The position numbers and the translations under genes are program-made. This document shows positions 53,889 to 64,000 of a DNA stretch of 64,000 bases, piece after piece. The notes beneath the pieces were generated by a model. The model worked only from the letters and a program-made list of their open reading frames with translations. It was not told where the DNA came from and searched no databases. Each line of letters begins with the position of its first letter. The stretch's first letter is position 1. Origin of the DNA: Syngnathus acus (Eukaryota > Chordata > Actinopteri > Syngnathiformes > Syngnathidae); the NCBI RefSeq assembly GCF_901709675.1, contig NC_051092.1, positions 17,368,128 to 17,432,127 on the forward strand. The letters are read 5' to 3'.

Positions 53889-54592
53889 CAGTGGTCCCCA
53901 ACCACCGGGCCGCGGACCGGTACCGTCGGTGCATCTGTGTCTCTTGACACAGGTTAATTCAGGTCAAGACGCTCATCCCGGTCACGTGACATGTCACTAC
54001 AGTCGAGCCCGCGAAGCTAGGAAAAATGAGCAAGAAACAGATGTTTGGAAAGCTTCTTCGGAAAGGGAAAATAGCCCAATAAGGAGACAGAAGAAGAAGA
54101 GGCTACGACTTCTAAGAAAAGGAAAGCTGCATTTAAAAGAAAATTTTAGGAGTCCTACTTAAAATATGGATTTATCGCCACAGGTGACTCTGACGTGCCA
54201 AGCCCACTCTGCACAATATGAGGCGACGGGCTAGCTAACGAGGCATTGAAGCCTTCAAAACTGCTTCGGCACATAGAGACCAAGCATCCTGCATTAAAAG
54301 ACAAACCTTTGGAATTTTTTTAAAGAAAATAACGTGAACAAGAAGGACAATCTCCGATTACGCCTCGATGGGACCGGATCGTTTCTGAGAAACAAGCTGA
54401 GTGCTAATTCAACGTAATGGTGAGTTTTATTTTTATGTGGTTTATATTTGTTTTTATGACAGTCGTGTCATTTTATTTCATCGTATTTATATATTAATTA
54501 TAAATGTATCATTTATTTATATAAAGGCCGGTCCGCAAAAATATTTCTGACACGTAACCAGTCCGTGGCGCAAAAAAGATTGGGGACCACTG
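53889..54592 (+). mobile_element. hAT-N1 copy 2
   Basis: Same family as 9790-10709. Termini CAGTGGTCCCCAACC and (inverted, one mismatch) ATTGGGGACCACTG, with a perfect 8-bp target duplication atataatc (53881-53888, 54593-54600). Like copy 1 it keeps a decayed transposase start and BED-finger segment. Confidence 0.92.
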
Positions 54593-55035
54593 ATATAATC
54601 CATGAGTCGTCACCTTAACGTGGTGCGTGGTGGAGGGGTTTGTGTGTCCCAATGATCCTAGGAGCCATGTTGTCTGGGGCTACATGCCCCTGGTAGGGTC
54701 ACCCATGGCAAAAGGGTCCTAGGTGAGGGGCCAGACAAAGCACGGCTCAAAAAAACCCTTATGAAGGAAAGTATAAATGGACTCAGTTTTCCCTCGCCCG
54801 GACGCGGGTCATCGGGGCCCCCCTCTGGAGCCAGGCCTGGAGGTGGGGCTCGAAGGCGAGCGTCTGGTGACCGGGCTTTCGCCCATGGGGCCCGGCCGGG
54901 CACAGCCCGAAAAGGAACCGTGGGTCCCCCTGTCCATGGGCTCACCACCTGTGGGAGGGGCCAAAGGGGTCAGGTGCAAAGTAAGCTGGGCGGCAGCCAA
55001 AGGCAGGGACCTTGGCGGTCCGATCCCCGGCTGCA

Positions 55036-56740
55036 GAAGCTGGCTCTTGGGACATGGAATGTCACCTCTCTGGCTGGAAAGGAGCCCGAGCTGGTGTGCG
55101 AGGCAGAAATGTTCCGACTAGACATAGTCAGAGTTGCCTCCACACACAGTTTGGGTTCTGGTACAAGCCCTCTCGAGAGGGGCTGGACTCTCTTCCACTA
55201 TGGAGTTGCCCACGGTGAGAGGCGTCGAGCAGATGTGGGGATACTTATTGCCCCCCGGCTGGGCCCCTGCACATTGGGTGAACCCCGGTGAACGAGAGGG
55301 TAGCCTCCCTCCGCCTTCGGGTGGGGGGACGGGTCCTGACTGTTGTTTGTGTCTATGCACCAAACGGCAGCTCAGAGTACCCACCCTTTTTGGAGTCCTT
55401 GGAAGAAGTGCTGGAGAGCGCTCCTTCTGGGGATTCCATCATTCTACTGGGTGACTTCAATGCTCACATGGGCAATGACCGTGAGATCTGGAAGGGCGTG
55501 ATTGGGAGGAACGCCCCCCCCCCCCCATCTGAACGCGAGCGGTATTCTATTATTGGACATCTGTGCTCGACACGGATTGTCAATAATGAAACATAAGGGT
55601 GTCCATGTGTGCACTTGGCACCAGGACACCCTAGGCCGCAGTTCGATGATCGACTTTGTAGTCGTGTCATCGGATTTGCGGCCGCATGTTTTGGACACTC
55701 GGTTGAGGAAACGGGCGGAGCTGTCAACTGATCACCACCTGGTGGTGGGTTGGCTCCGATGGTGGGGGAAGATGCTGGTCCGACTTGGCAGACCCAAATG
55801 TACTGTGAGGGTCTGCTGGGACCATCTGGCAGAAACCCCTGTCAGGAAGAGCTTCAACTCCCACCTCCGGCAGAGCTTTTCCCACGTCTCGGAGGAGGCG
55901 GGGGATATTGAGTCCAAGTGGACCATGTTCCGTGGCTCCATTGTTGAGGTAGCCAACCGGAGCTGTGGCTGTAAGGTGGTCGGTGCCTGTCGTGGCGGCA
56001 ATCCCCGAACCCGCTGGTGGACACCGGCGGTATGGGATGCCGTCAAGCTGAAGGAGTCCTATCGGGCCGTTTTGGTCAGTGGGACTCCGGAGGCAGCCGA
56101 CGGGTACTGGATAGCCAAGCGGAACGTGGCTTCGGCGGTTGCTGAGGGAAAAACCAGAGAGTGGGAGGAGTTTGGCGAGGCCATGGAGAATGACTTTTTC
56201 TGGTCCACCATCAGGAGGGGGAAGCAGTGCACCGTCAACACTGTTTACAGTGGAGATGGCGTGCCCCTGACCTCGACTCGGGATGTCGTGAGTCGGTGGG
56301 GAGAATACTTCGAAGACCTCAATTCCACCGACACGCCTTCCATTGTGGAAGCAGGGCCTGAAGACTCTGAGGCGGTTGCTGAGGCAAAAACCCAGGCGTG
56401 GGAGGAGTTTGGGGAGGCCATGGAGAATGACTTCCGGACGGCTTCGAGAAAATTTTGGTCCACCATCCGGCGTCTCAGGAGGGGGAAGCAGTGCAACGTC
56501 AATACTGTTTACAGTGGGGATGGCGTGCTGCTGACGTTGACTTGGGACGTCGTGAGTCGGTGGGGAGAATACTTCGAAGACCTCCTCAATTCCACCGACA
56601 CGCCTTCCATTGTGGAAGCAGGGCCTGGAGACTCTGAGGTGGACTTTCAAAACTCTGGGGTCGAAGTCACTGAGGTAGTTAAATAACTCCTCGGGGGCAA
56701 GGCCCACGGGGTGGATGAGATCCGCCCGGAGTTTTTAAAG
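55036..56740 (+). pseudogene. LINE-C endonuclease region
   Basis: The frame begins LGTWNVTSLAGKEPEL (about 55045), then runs through [10 protein letters not shown] and STDHHLVVGW, the apurinic-type endonuclease landmarks. Frameshifts lie near 55280 and 55500. An in-frame internal duplication of 237 bp (56135 and 56372) lies in the linker before reverse transcriptase. A stop occurs at 56684. Confidence 0.8.
56135..56640 (+). repeat. in-frame tandem duplication within LINE-C
   Basis: Two units beginning gcggttgctgagg (56135, 56372) and sharing tgggaggagtttgg, ggaggccatggagaatgac and ccttccattgtggaagc. The second is longer by a segment that looks original (cttccggacggcttcgag). Period 237 keeps the frame. 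Confidence 0.85.
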
Positions 56741-56845
56741 GCTCTGGATCAGGGGTGCCCAAACCTTTTCAGCTCGCGAGCTACTTTTGAAATGACCAAG
56801 TCACAAAGATCTACCCACTAAAAAAAAAAGAAAATTTTATATATA

Positions 56846-57766
56846 CCGTTTTTCCCATGTATAATGCGCCCCCATGTATAATACGCACCCTAAAAATGGC
56901 ATGTTGATGCTGGAAAAAAGCCTGTACCCATGTATAATACGCGCCCAAATTTATTTTATTTTTTTTTTTTTTAAGTCCCAATGATCGTCACACACGCATC
57001 TGGGTGTGGTGAAATTTGTCCTCTGCATTTGACCCATCCCCGTGTGATTTTGATCCATCCCCTGGGGGAGAGGGGAGCAGTGAGCAGCAGCGGCGCCGCG
57101 CTCGGGAATCATTTGGTGATCTAACCCCCCAATTCCAACCCTTAATGCTGAGTGCCAAGCAGGGAGGCAATGGGTCCCATTTTTATAGTCTTTGGTATGA
57201 CCCGGCCGGGTTACTTAAGTCCGTAAATGTAAAATTATTTCAGAAAAAAGATCATCTTTGGGAACAACCGGATGTTATTCTGCCGGTCAGTATCACTGCG
57301 CATGCAGTAGCAAACTCGATAGCGAAGAAATATGTGAGACTCTCAACGGGATCACCAATATTTGAGTGATGTTCCAGTTATTTATCACAATTATTTATTA
57401 TTATAATAATAATAATATATATAATATATATAATAATTATTTATTTATTATTCGCAATTGTCATGGTGATCTTTCTGGTGATTTCTTAACTAGGCTGGAT
57501 GTATTTTTTTTGTTCGCGTTGATTTCTCCGACTGCCCAGAAAGGCACCCCCGCGATCAGTTAGGTTAAAATGAAAAGAGAGGAAAGTGACGTTGTAAAGA
57601 ACCATCCGTGACAAGATTTTCTTCAAAAATTGTTGTACCATGATTTTCTTAAAAAAAAATAAAATAAAAAATAAAAATAAATAAAATTGTACCCATGTAT
57701 AATGCGCACCCCAGATTTTAGGACAATAAATTAGTTAAATTTTGCGCATTATACATGGGAAAAAAC

Positions 57767-57768
<2 letters not shown>
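56846..57768. mobile_element. TA-flanked MITE (cccatgtataatgcgc family)
   Basis: Inverted ends ccgtttttcccatgtataat / attatacatgggaaaaaacgg between TA dinucleotides, with extra internal copies of ccatgtataat(a/g)cgc at both ends. A fish-type repeat with cctctgcatttgacccatcc lies at 56975-57180. There is an AT-rich centre and no ORF. Confidence 0.85.
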
Positions 57769-57811
<43 letters not shown>

Positions 57812-57812
57812 G
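57769..57812. repeat. (TA)n microsatellite
   Basis: tatata repeats adjoining the MITE target site. Confidence 0.9.
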
Positions 57813-58104
57813 TCATCGTGAAAAAAAAAGTCCTACTCCCATTCCCTATGAAAGTGATACTTCTTACTATGGCCAGCTGCCCCACTCATTTTTATACCCT
57901 TTCTTAAGTTTAAGAGAAAAAAAACAGGGTTCTGACAATTGGAGGGAACTCGCGAGCTAGCATGTTTGTGTTGTGTTGTTAGCGCCGTTGTTTGTACACG
58001 CGTCAAGTGCGAAAAAAAAAAAAACAATTTTAATATCACGCGATCGACCAATAGTGGCTTGGCGATCGACCGGTCGATCGCGATCGACGTATTGGGCACC
58101 CCTG

Positions 58105-58566
58105 CTCTGGATGTTGTGGGGCTGTCATGGCTGACACGCCTCTGCAGCATTGGTTGGACATCGGGGACGGTGCCTCTGGATTGGCAGACTGGGGTGGTGG
58201 TTCCCCTCTTTAAGAAGGGGGACCAGAGGGTGTGTTCCAACGACAGAGGAATCACACTCCTCAGCCTCCCTGGTAAGGTCTATTCAGGCGTGCTGGAGAG
58301 GAGGGTCCATCGGGAGGTCGAATCTCGGATTCAGGAGGGGCAGTGTGGTTTTTGTCCTGGCTGTGGAACAGTGGACCAGCTCTATACACACAGCAGGATC
58401 CTCGAGGGTGCATTGGAGTTCGCTCAACCAGTCCACATATGTTTTGTGGACTTGGAGAAGGCGTTCAACCGTGTCCCTCGGGAAGTTCTGTGGAGGGTGC
58501 TTCGGGAGTACGGGGTGCCGAACCAACTGATAAGATTCGCCAACAGGTTTTACCCTACAGTGGTAG
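58105..58566 (+). pseudogene. LINE-C reverse transcriptase, N-terminal part
   Basis: Frame with PLDWQTGVVVPLFKKGDQ, then NDRGITLLSLPGKVY and motif A FVDLEKAFNRVPRE, typical of LINE RT. It is cut at about 58566 by a retroposon; motifs B and C are not found, so the catalytic YxDD segment is missing. Confidence 0.85.
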
Positions 58567-58825
58567 TCACACTAAATGCCGCTAAAAAAAAAAGATCATC
58601 TGCTTTAACGAGCAGAAAAACGGCTGTAATCTACATGTTTACATTTACATGTCTACATTTTAACTAGCAATTAGCAATATGGGGGTTTGCAATTGCATGT
58701 CTTTTTTTAACAAATATATGGGGGTGTGCAATTACATGTCACTTGTTTGTGTATGTTCTTTTGTGTGGTTTTTAGTTTGTATAGACTTTTAGCTTGTATT
58801 TTTTATTTTAGCCGATGCACTAATC

Positions 58826-59842
58826 CAGGGGTGGCCAACCCGCGGCTCGCGAGCCGCATGCGGCTCTTTGGCTGGTTCCATGCGGCTCTTTTATGTTCAT
58901 ATCAACATTTGTGTTTATTTTTTGTGCGTATTTGCTTCGCTTGAGTTCAATATGGTATTTTGGTCAAACGCGCATGCGCGTGAGGTGAAATCCCGCAAAG
59001 GAGGAGGGACAAACCCATTTGAGTGTCAATTTCGCTCTAAAAATGGCAAGGAAAAAATGCACAGCTAAACGAATATATGAGGATGAACACAGGACGTTTT
59101 TAACAGAGTTAAAGTTGTTTTTTGTTGAACGCAATGGCAAGCCATTCTGCCTGATATGTCGGACGTCATTAGCGCATTTAAAAGCTTCAAATGTTCAGCG
59201 CCACTTCAGCTCACTTCATGCCAATATCGGTAAGGACTTTCCAAAAGGGACTGAATTTCGCAAGCACAAGTTTGGACACTTTGAAAAGTCAGGCAGAAAA
59301 ATAGGTACAGTTTTTCAAAAAAATTACGAAGCACTCAGAGACTGTCACGCTTGCATTGTTTCAACTGGCTTGGAACATTGCACGGGCTAAAAAGCCATAC
59401 AATGAAGTGGAGTTCGTTAAAATATGCCTCAGTGACGTTATTGAAATCTTGTCTCCTGAAAACGACGAACTCAAACGAATGGTCTGTCCCGCCACACATA
59501 GTAAGTGAAAAAACTTATTATGTTTTTGTTTGTGGAATTTGTTGAACTGAGAATTTGTCTGTGTGAGACAATGCACACAATGTTCATTGTTGAAAATGTG
59601 GTCTTTGGTCTGTGGTTTTAGTACTGTAGGAGTCAATTTGTCATTATCATGTTGGTGCGTGACATAATAATGTCACACAATAAATTTGGCTGAGCAGAGG
59701 GGTGTGTGTGTGTGCGTGTGCGTTTGTGTGCGTGTGTGTGTGTGGGGGGGGTGTTCATGTGTGCTCATTTGTATGATGTGGCTCTTTGCGATGACACAGT
59801 AAAAAATGTGGCTCTTAGTCTCTGACTGGTTGGCCACCCCTG
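58826..59842 (+). mobile_element. hAT with transposase N-terminus
   Basis: Perfect 15-bp termini CAGGGGTGGCCAACC / GGTTGGCCACCCCTG and a perfect 8-bp duplication cactaatc (58818-58825, 59843-59850). It keeps only the 5' part of a transposase gene, plus a (GT)n run at 59700-59745. Non-autonomous deletion derivative. Confidence 0.93.
59043..59390 (+). pseudogene. hAT transposase N-terminus with BED-like finger
   Basis: ATG at 59043. Basic start (MARKKC), then a finger PFCLIC...NVQRHFSSLH with C-x2-C and H-x4-H. Near 59320 the frame shifts to a continuation reading AWNIARAKKPYNEVEFVK, seen in GTF2IRD2/ZBED-like hAT transposases, ending about 59510. The DDE part is deleted. Confidence 0.7.
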
Positions 59843-59917
59843 CACTAATCGGTTGGCACTTTTAATTTCGTTGTACATGTGACAATGACAATAAAGATCT
59901 ATTCTATTCTATTCTAC

Positions 59918-60330
59918 CCTCACCTATGGTCACGAGCTATGGGTTATGACCGAATTAAAAAGATCCCAGATACAAGCGGCCGAAATGAGTTTCCTCCGCA
60001 GGGTGTCCGGGCTCTCCCTTAGAGATAGGGTGAGAAGCTCGGTCATCCGGGAGAGACTCGGAGAAGAGCCGCTGCTCCTCCACGTTAAGAGGAGCCAGAT
60101 GAGGTGGCTCGGGCATCTCACCAGGATGCTTCCTGGACGCCTCCTTGGGGAGGTGTTCCGGGCATGTCCCACCGACAGGAGACCCCGTGGATGACCCAGG
60201 ACGCGCTGGAGAGACTATGTCTCTCAGCTGGCCTGGGAAAGACTTGGGATCCCCCGGGATGAGCTGGACGAAGTGGCTGGGGACAGGGAAGTCTAGGAGT
60301 CCCTCCTAAAGCTGCTGCCCCCGCGACCCG
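59918..60330 (+). pseudogene. LINE-C C-terminal domain
   Basis: Frame TLTYGHELWVMTELKRSQIQ, then RRVSGLSLRDRVRSS and MRWLGHLTRM, the post-polymerase domain of this LINE type. Stops interrupt it at about 60192 and 60294. The (GATG)n tail follows. Confidence 0.8.
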
Positions 60331-60396
60331 ACCCTGGATAAGTGGAAGAAGATGGATGGATGGATGGATGGATGGATGGATGGATGGATGGATGGA

Positions 60397-62264
60397 TATG
60401 TCATATCAAAGTCAAAGTCAAAGTCAGCTTTATTGTCAATCCCTTCATATGTCAAGACACACAAAGAAACCGAAATTCCGTTTCCTCCATCCCACGGTGA
60501 CGAGACATACAAGTAGGCGACACAAAACAAAAACAAGAAGGCACAAACCATAAATAATAAATAATAAATAAAATAAATAAAATGAGCGATGAATAAAAAC
60601 AGACCAATAACCCATTGAATATGAGGGGCAAAACCGAGCCAGTGAGCATACAGCAAGAACAGGACGCTACGCTGAAAGGGGGAGCGAGTTCAGGATCCTA
60701 ACAGCCTGGAGTACGAAGCTGTTGGAAAGTCTGGTGGTGCGGGAGCGCAGGCTCCTGTACCGCCTCCCAGAGGGCAGAAGTTCAAACAAAGAGTGAGCGG
60801 GGTGACTCACATCACTCACAATCTTGGTCGCCTTGCGGGTGAGATGGGAGGTGTAAATGTCCTTCAAGGAGGGGAGAGAAGCACCAATAGTCTTACTAGC
60901 CGTTTTCACTATGCGCTGCAGGGCCTTCACGTCGTGGTCAGTGCAGCTGCCACCCCAGACAGCAATACAGCTGGAGAGGACGCTCTCAATGGTGCCGCGG
61001 TAAAAAGTAGTCATGACGGCCGGAGGAGCCCCCGCTCGCCTGAGTTTCCGAAGGAAGTACAGGCGGCGCTGGGCCTTCTTCGCCAGCGACGCGGTGTTGG
61101 TGGACCAGGAGAGATCCTCCCCAGGAACCTGGCGCTGCTCACTCTCTCCACCACAGCACCGTCGATGGTCAGCGGCAGGTGTTGGGCGTGACCCTTCCGG
61201 AAGTCAACGACAATCTCCTTGGTCTTGTCGACGTTCAGCAGGAGGTTGTTGTCCCTGCACCACGCGGTCAGAAGGTCAACCTCCAGCCTGTATTGAGTCT
61301 CGTCTCCCTTGGTGATGAGACCCACCAGAGTCGTGTCGTCAGCAAACTTCACTATGCGGTTGCCGCTGCAGGTGGCAGCGCAGTCATGCGTCAGGAGGGT
61401 GAAGAGCAGCGGACTGAGCACGCAGCCTTGGGGGGCCCCTGTGCTCAGTGTGATGCTGGCGGAGATCTTGTCGCCAACACGTACCACCTGTGGCCTCTGA
61501 CAGAGGAAGTCCAGTAGCCAGTTGCAGAGGCCGGTACTGAGGCCCAGCTTGTCAAGTTTGCTGATGAGACGCTGCGGCACAATGGTGTTGAAGGCAGAAC
61601 TGAAGTCCACAAACAGCAACCTCACATACGAGTCCTTCCCCTCCAGGTGGGTGAGGGCCGAGTGGAGGGCAGAGCAGATGGCATCCTCAGAGGACCGTTT
61701 GGCTCGGTACGCAAACTGGAAGGGGTCAATGGTGGGAGGGAGAACTGACCGGATGTGCTCCAAGACAAGCCGCTCAAAGCACTTCATGACGATGGGCGTA
61801 AGTGCCACGGGGCGGTAGTCATTGAAGCAGGACGGAGCAGGCTTCTTCGGCACAGGTACGATGGTGGCTGCTTTGAAACTCGACGGGACGATGGCCTGCT
61901 GCAGGGAAGTGTTAAAGATGTCCGTGAAGACACCCGTCAGCTCACCAGCGCAGTCCTTCAGCGCTCGACCCGGGATGTTGTCCGGGCCCGCCGCCTTACG
62001 GATGTCGATAGCGGCAAGCGTCCTCCTCACGCTGTCGGCGGAGAGGCACAGGGGCAGCTCGTGGGAAGGGGGAGTGGCCTTCAGCGGGCAAGTGCTGTTC
62101 TGAGCGTCGAAGCGAGCAAAGAAGCGGTTGAGGTCATTGAGCAGACGGACGTCGCCATCACAGCTCTGCGGCGCGGGCTTGTAGTCCGTGATGGTCTGAA
62201 TGCCCTGCCAAAGGCGCCGTGCGTCCCTGCTGTCCTTGAAGTGGGCGGTAATTTTGCCCGAGAG
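60397..62264 (-). mobile_element. LINE-B copy 2, 5'-truncated
   Basis: Begins on the minus strand within the linker after endonuclease and runs to the TTTGAC-type tail. It is very similar to 37488-40755, with only a few amino-acid differences in ORF2. Confidence 0.92.
60667..62264 (-). pseudogene. LINE-B copy 2 ORF2, frameshifted
   Basis: Motif A ([10 protein letters not shown]), motif B (GAPQGCVLSPLL) and motif C (FADDTTL) are intact. A short deletion near 61118-61135, at FLG(VHISED), shifts the frame into an early stop at about 61011. The C-terminal domain continues in another frame to 60667. Endonuclease is missing by truncation. Confidence 0.9.
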
Positions 62265-63315
62265 CAGACAAACAGTGACCTTTGAGACGTGAAATGAAGT
62301 TTATAGGATTTACAGAAAGTGTGCAATAATTACTTGAACAAAAGTAGGCAGGTGCATAGATTTGGGCACCCTAACAGATAAATCTTCCTTTTGCAGAAAT
62401 AACGTTCTCTATACGCTTCAACCAGCTTCCAGTCTGGATTCTGGTTGAAGGTATTTTGACCATTCTTCTCTACAAAATCTCTCCAGTTACGGGTATTTAA
62501 GGTGGCCAGTTGCAAGTTGTTCTCCTCTTTGTGTGTGAGTGGCAACATGGGAGCCACGAAACAACTGGCAAATGACCTGAAAACAAAGATTGTTCAACGT
62601 CATAGTTTAGGGGAAGGATAAAAAAAGCTAGCGCAGAGATTTCAGCTGCCAGTTTTCACTGTGAGGAACATAGTGAAGAAATGGAAGACCACAGGCACAG
62701 TTCTAGTTAAGGCCCGGAGTGGCAGACCAAGAAAAATCTCAGGTAAGCAGAGGCGAAGGATGGTGAGAACAGTCAAAGTCAACCCACAGAGCAGCTCCAA
62801 AGCCCAACAACATGATCTCCGTACTGATGGTGACACTGTGCATCGTTCAACTATTCAGCGCACTTTGCACAAGGAGATGCTGTATGGGAGAATAATGCGA
62901 CAGAAGCCTTTTCTGCTGTGGACTGATGAAACTAAAATTTTGTTATTTGGAGGGGCGGTATGCATGGAGGAAGAAGAACACAGCATTCCATGACAAACTT
63001 GCTACCCACAGTCAAATTTGGTGGTGGTTCCATCATGCTGTGGGTCTGTGGGGCCAGTGCAGGTACTGGCAATCTTGTTAAACTTGAAGGTCGCATGGAT
63101 TCCAGTCAGTATCAGCAGATTCTTGCAAACAATGTTCAAGAATCAGTGACAAAATTGAAGTTGCGCAGGGGCTGAATACCTCAACAAGACAACGACCCCA
63201 AACACTGCTCAAATTCTACTAAGGCATTCATCCAGAGGAACAAGTACAACATTCTGGAATGGCCATCTTGGTTCCCAGACCTGAACATTATTGAAAATCT
63301 GTGGTGTGATTTAAA
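62265..63315 (+). mobile_element. second Tc1-like element, right part
   Basis: It continues the terminal repeat started at 53784 (acctttgagacgtgaaatga, then ggtgcatagatttgggcacc) and contains the transposase gene. The right inverted repeat is disturbed by a LINE-C tail at 63316. Confidence 0.75.
62547..63312 (+). pseudogene. Tc1-like DDE transposase, decayed
   Basis: ATG at 62547 (MGATKQLANDLK). A stop lies at about 62619. The helix-turn-helix (FTVRNIVKKWK, SGRPRK) is followed by D in WTDETK, D in QQDNDPKH and E in IIENLW, the DD34E set. A frameshift lies near 62960-62995 and a further stop at 63173. The C-terminus is cut at KRAVH. Confidence 0.85.
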
Positions 63316-63426
63316 GCGGGCTGTCCATGTGGCTGGGGAGAGGGAAGTCTGGGAGTCCATCCTAAAGCTGCTGCCCCCGCGACCCGACCACGGATAAGTG
63401 GAACAAGATGGATGGATGGATGTTGG
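63316..63426 (+). mobile_element. LINE-C 3' tail copy
   Basis: A roughly 110-bp 5'-truncated insertion, gctggggagagggaagtctg to ctgcccccgcgacccgacca and a gatggatgg tail. Close to the end of the LINE-C at 60250-60396. Confidence 0.85.
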
Positions 63427-64000
63427 AAACTACTGTTGGAAATTTGCACAACAACTTTGAAGAGGAATTTAGCCATGTTAATGGGTGGGGTGGATAGATT
63501 ACTCAGAAGAGAAAGAGAAAGTATTTGGTGCAGTTTGATAATAGGATGATGAGTACAGTAATCCTGTTGGGTTCAACACATTTATCTGAAAAGAATCTCA
63601 CAGAGGCAGAAGATGTCTTCGATGGCAAACGACTTCTGCTGAAGGGCGTAAACTAGACACACAGCAAATATGGCTGAGATTCGCGCTCTTCCTCCAGTTT
63701 GGTCGTGCCTTTTATTGAGGAAAAACAATGGGTGGAGTTTACATAAATGCATAGTCTCTCAAACAGCAAGGACATCTCATGATTACATCTCATGAAATCA
63801 GAACAACAGGGATGTTATTGTTGAAAAGAGCAGTATGCTCGTCTCATGACTTCAGCTTAACAAAGACGTAGTCTTGGTGAGCATGGGATGCATACGTCTC
63901 GTGGCGTTCTCATGACTTTTACCTATATAAGACGTTTGTCTGCTTCCGCCATCTCATAATAAACTCATGATCTGGTCATGACTAGCTAAGTAAGGAGTTT
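63427..64000. other. unassigned; possible LTR start at window end
   Basis: After a short Tc1-like remainder, no coding region is seen. On the plus strand CTATATAAGAC (about 63923) and AATAAAC (about 63958) stand in TATA and poly(A) spacing. On the minus strand AATAAA occurs near 63712. This could be an LTR continuing beyond the window; nothing proves it. Confidence 0.25.

Larger units (their letters stand above)
56750..58104. mobile_element. hAT element inside LINE-C, itself interrupted
   Basis: Termini caggggtgcccaa / ttgggcacccctg and a perfect 8-bp duplication ctctggat (56742-56749, 58105-58112). The right part has gatcgac repeats (58040-58090). It contains the MITE at 56846-57768, and no transposase was seen. 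Confidence 0.9.
58567..59917 (+). mobile_element. 5'-truncated LINE tail insertion carrying a hAT
   Basis: It ends acatgtgacaatgacaataa then (ATTCT)n, a LINE (L2-type) 3' tail; the LINE-C text resumes at 59918 (accctcacctatggtcacga). The 5' boundary is approximate. The hAT at 58826-59842 sits inside it. Confidence 0.65.
54601..60396 (+). mobile_element. LINE-C, (GATG)n-tailed LINE, interrupted
   Basis: The 5' region (catgagtcgtcacc...) is typical of a GC-rich untranslated start. Endonuclease, reverse transcriptase and C-terminal domains follow on the plus strand. It ends ctgcccccgcgacccgaccc and a gatggatgg tail (60354-60396). Two insertions interrupt it: a hAT with nested MITE (56750-58104), and a retroposon containing another hAT (58567-59917). 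Clade is uncertain (I/Nimb- or RTE-like). Confidence 0.85.

Noticed and set aside
62281-62560. Possible tRNA or host exon between LINE-B copy 2 and the transposase
   Set aside because: Matches the subterminal part of the Tc1-like element whose left end is at 53784.

Overview
The window looks like vertebrate, most likely teleost fish, nuclear DNA. The reasons are short GT-AG introns, Tc1-like transposons with long inverted repeats, L2/Rex1-group and (GATG)n-tailed LINEs, many hAT elements with 8-bp target duplications, a SINE-like tail common in fish, and a vertebrate-type mitochondrial peptide deformylase gene. Almost everything else is transposable element (TE) sequence. The species is not determinable from the sequence alone.

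Host genes: (1) a complete two-exon peptide deformylase gene (pdf, minus strand, 46658-47470; 243 aa; 81-bp intron); (2) part of an unidentified minus-strand gene, read as four phase-compatible candidate exons at 13718-13759, 14297-14353, 14444-14471 and 15835-about 15990. Neither has an ordinary neighbour: TEs abut both.

Layout. 1-9.1 kb: remains of an endogenous retrovirus (ERV-1, minus strand; LTR 8677-9074, tRNA-His-type primer site, gag pieces at both ends), split by an RTE-like LINE (about 3.93-7.87 kb) and a solo LTR. 9.1-20.5 kb: LINE debris, hAT relics, a second copy of the same solo LTR in the other orientation, a pogo-like MITE, the host exons, a tandem satellite array, and a nearly intact hAT with a BED-finger transposase. 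20.5-41.9 kb: a nest. A hAT with ends at 20508 and 41925 and perfect 8-bp duplications contains ERV-2 (499-bp LTRs, tRNA-Ser primer site), which contains a retroviral pol fragment, LINE and pogo fragments, two pogo-like MITEs and a full-length LINE with an intact 999-codon ORF (37495-40494). 42-48 kb: short elements, a Tc1-like transposon, pdf. 48-52.8 kb: a complete but dead Ty3/Gypsy element with 5-bp duplications and a tRNA-Leu primer site. 53.1-63.4 kb: a Tc1-like transposon split by about 8.4 kb of nested hAT and LINE insertions. 63.4-64 kb: unassigned sequence with LTR-like signals.

The main value of the window is its insertion order. Target duplications, an empty site in the sister LTR and split reading frames give a relative history: satellite or older hAT, then ERV-2, then MITE and LINE insertions. 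The LINE at 37.5 kb looks recently active. I found no operon-like or defence-like system; the least explained sequence is the 4.7 kb at 30.5-35.2 kb inside ERV-2. LINE and hAT clade names are by motif resemblance only.
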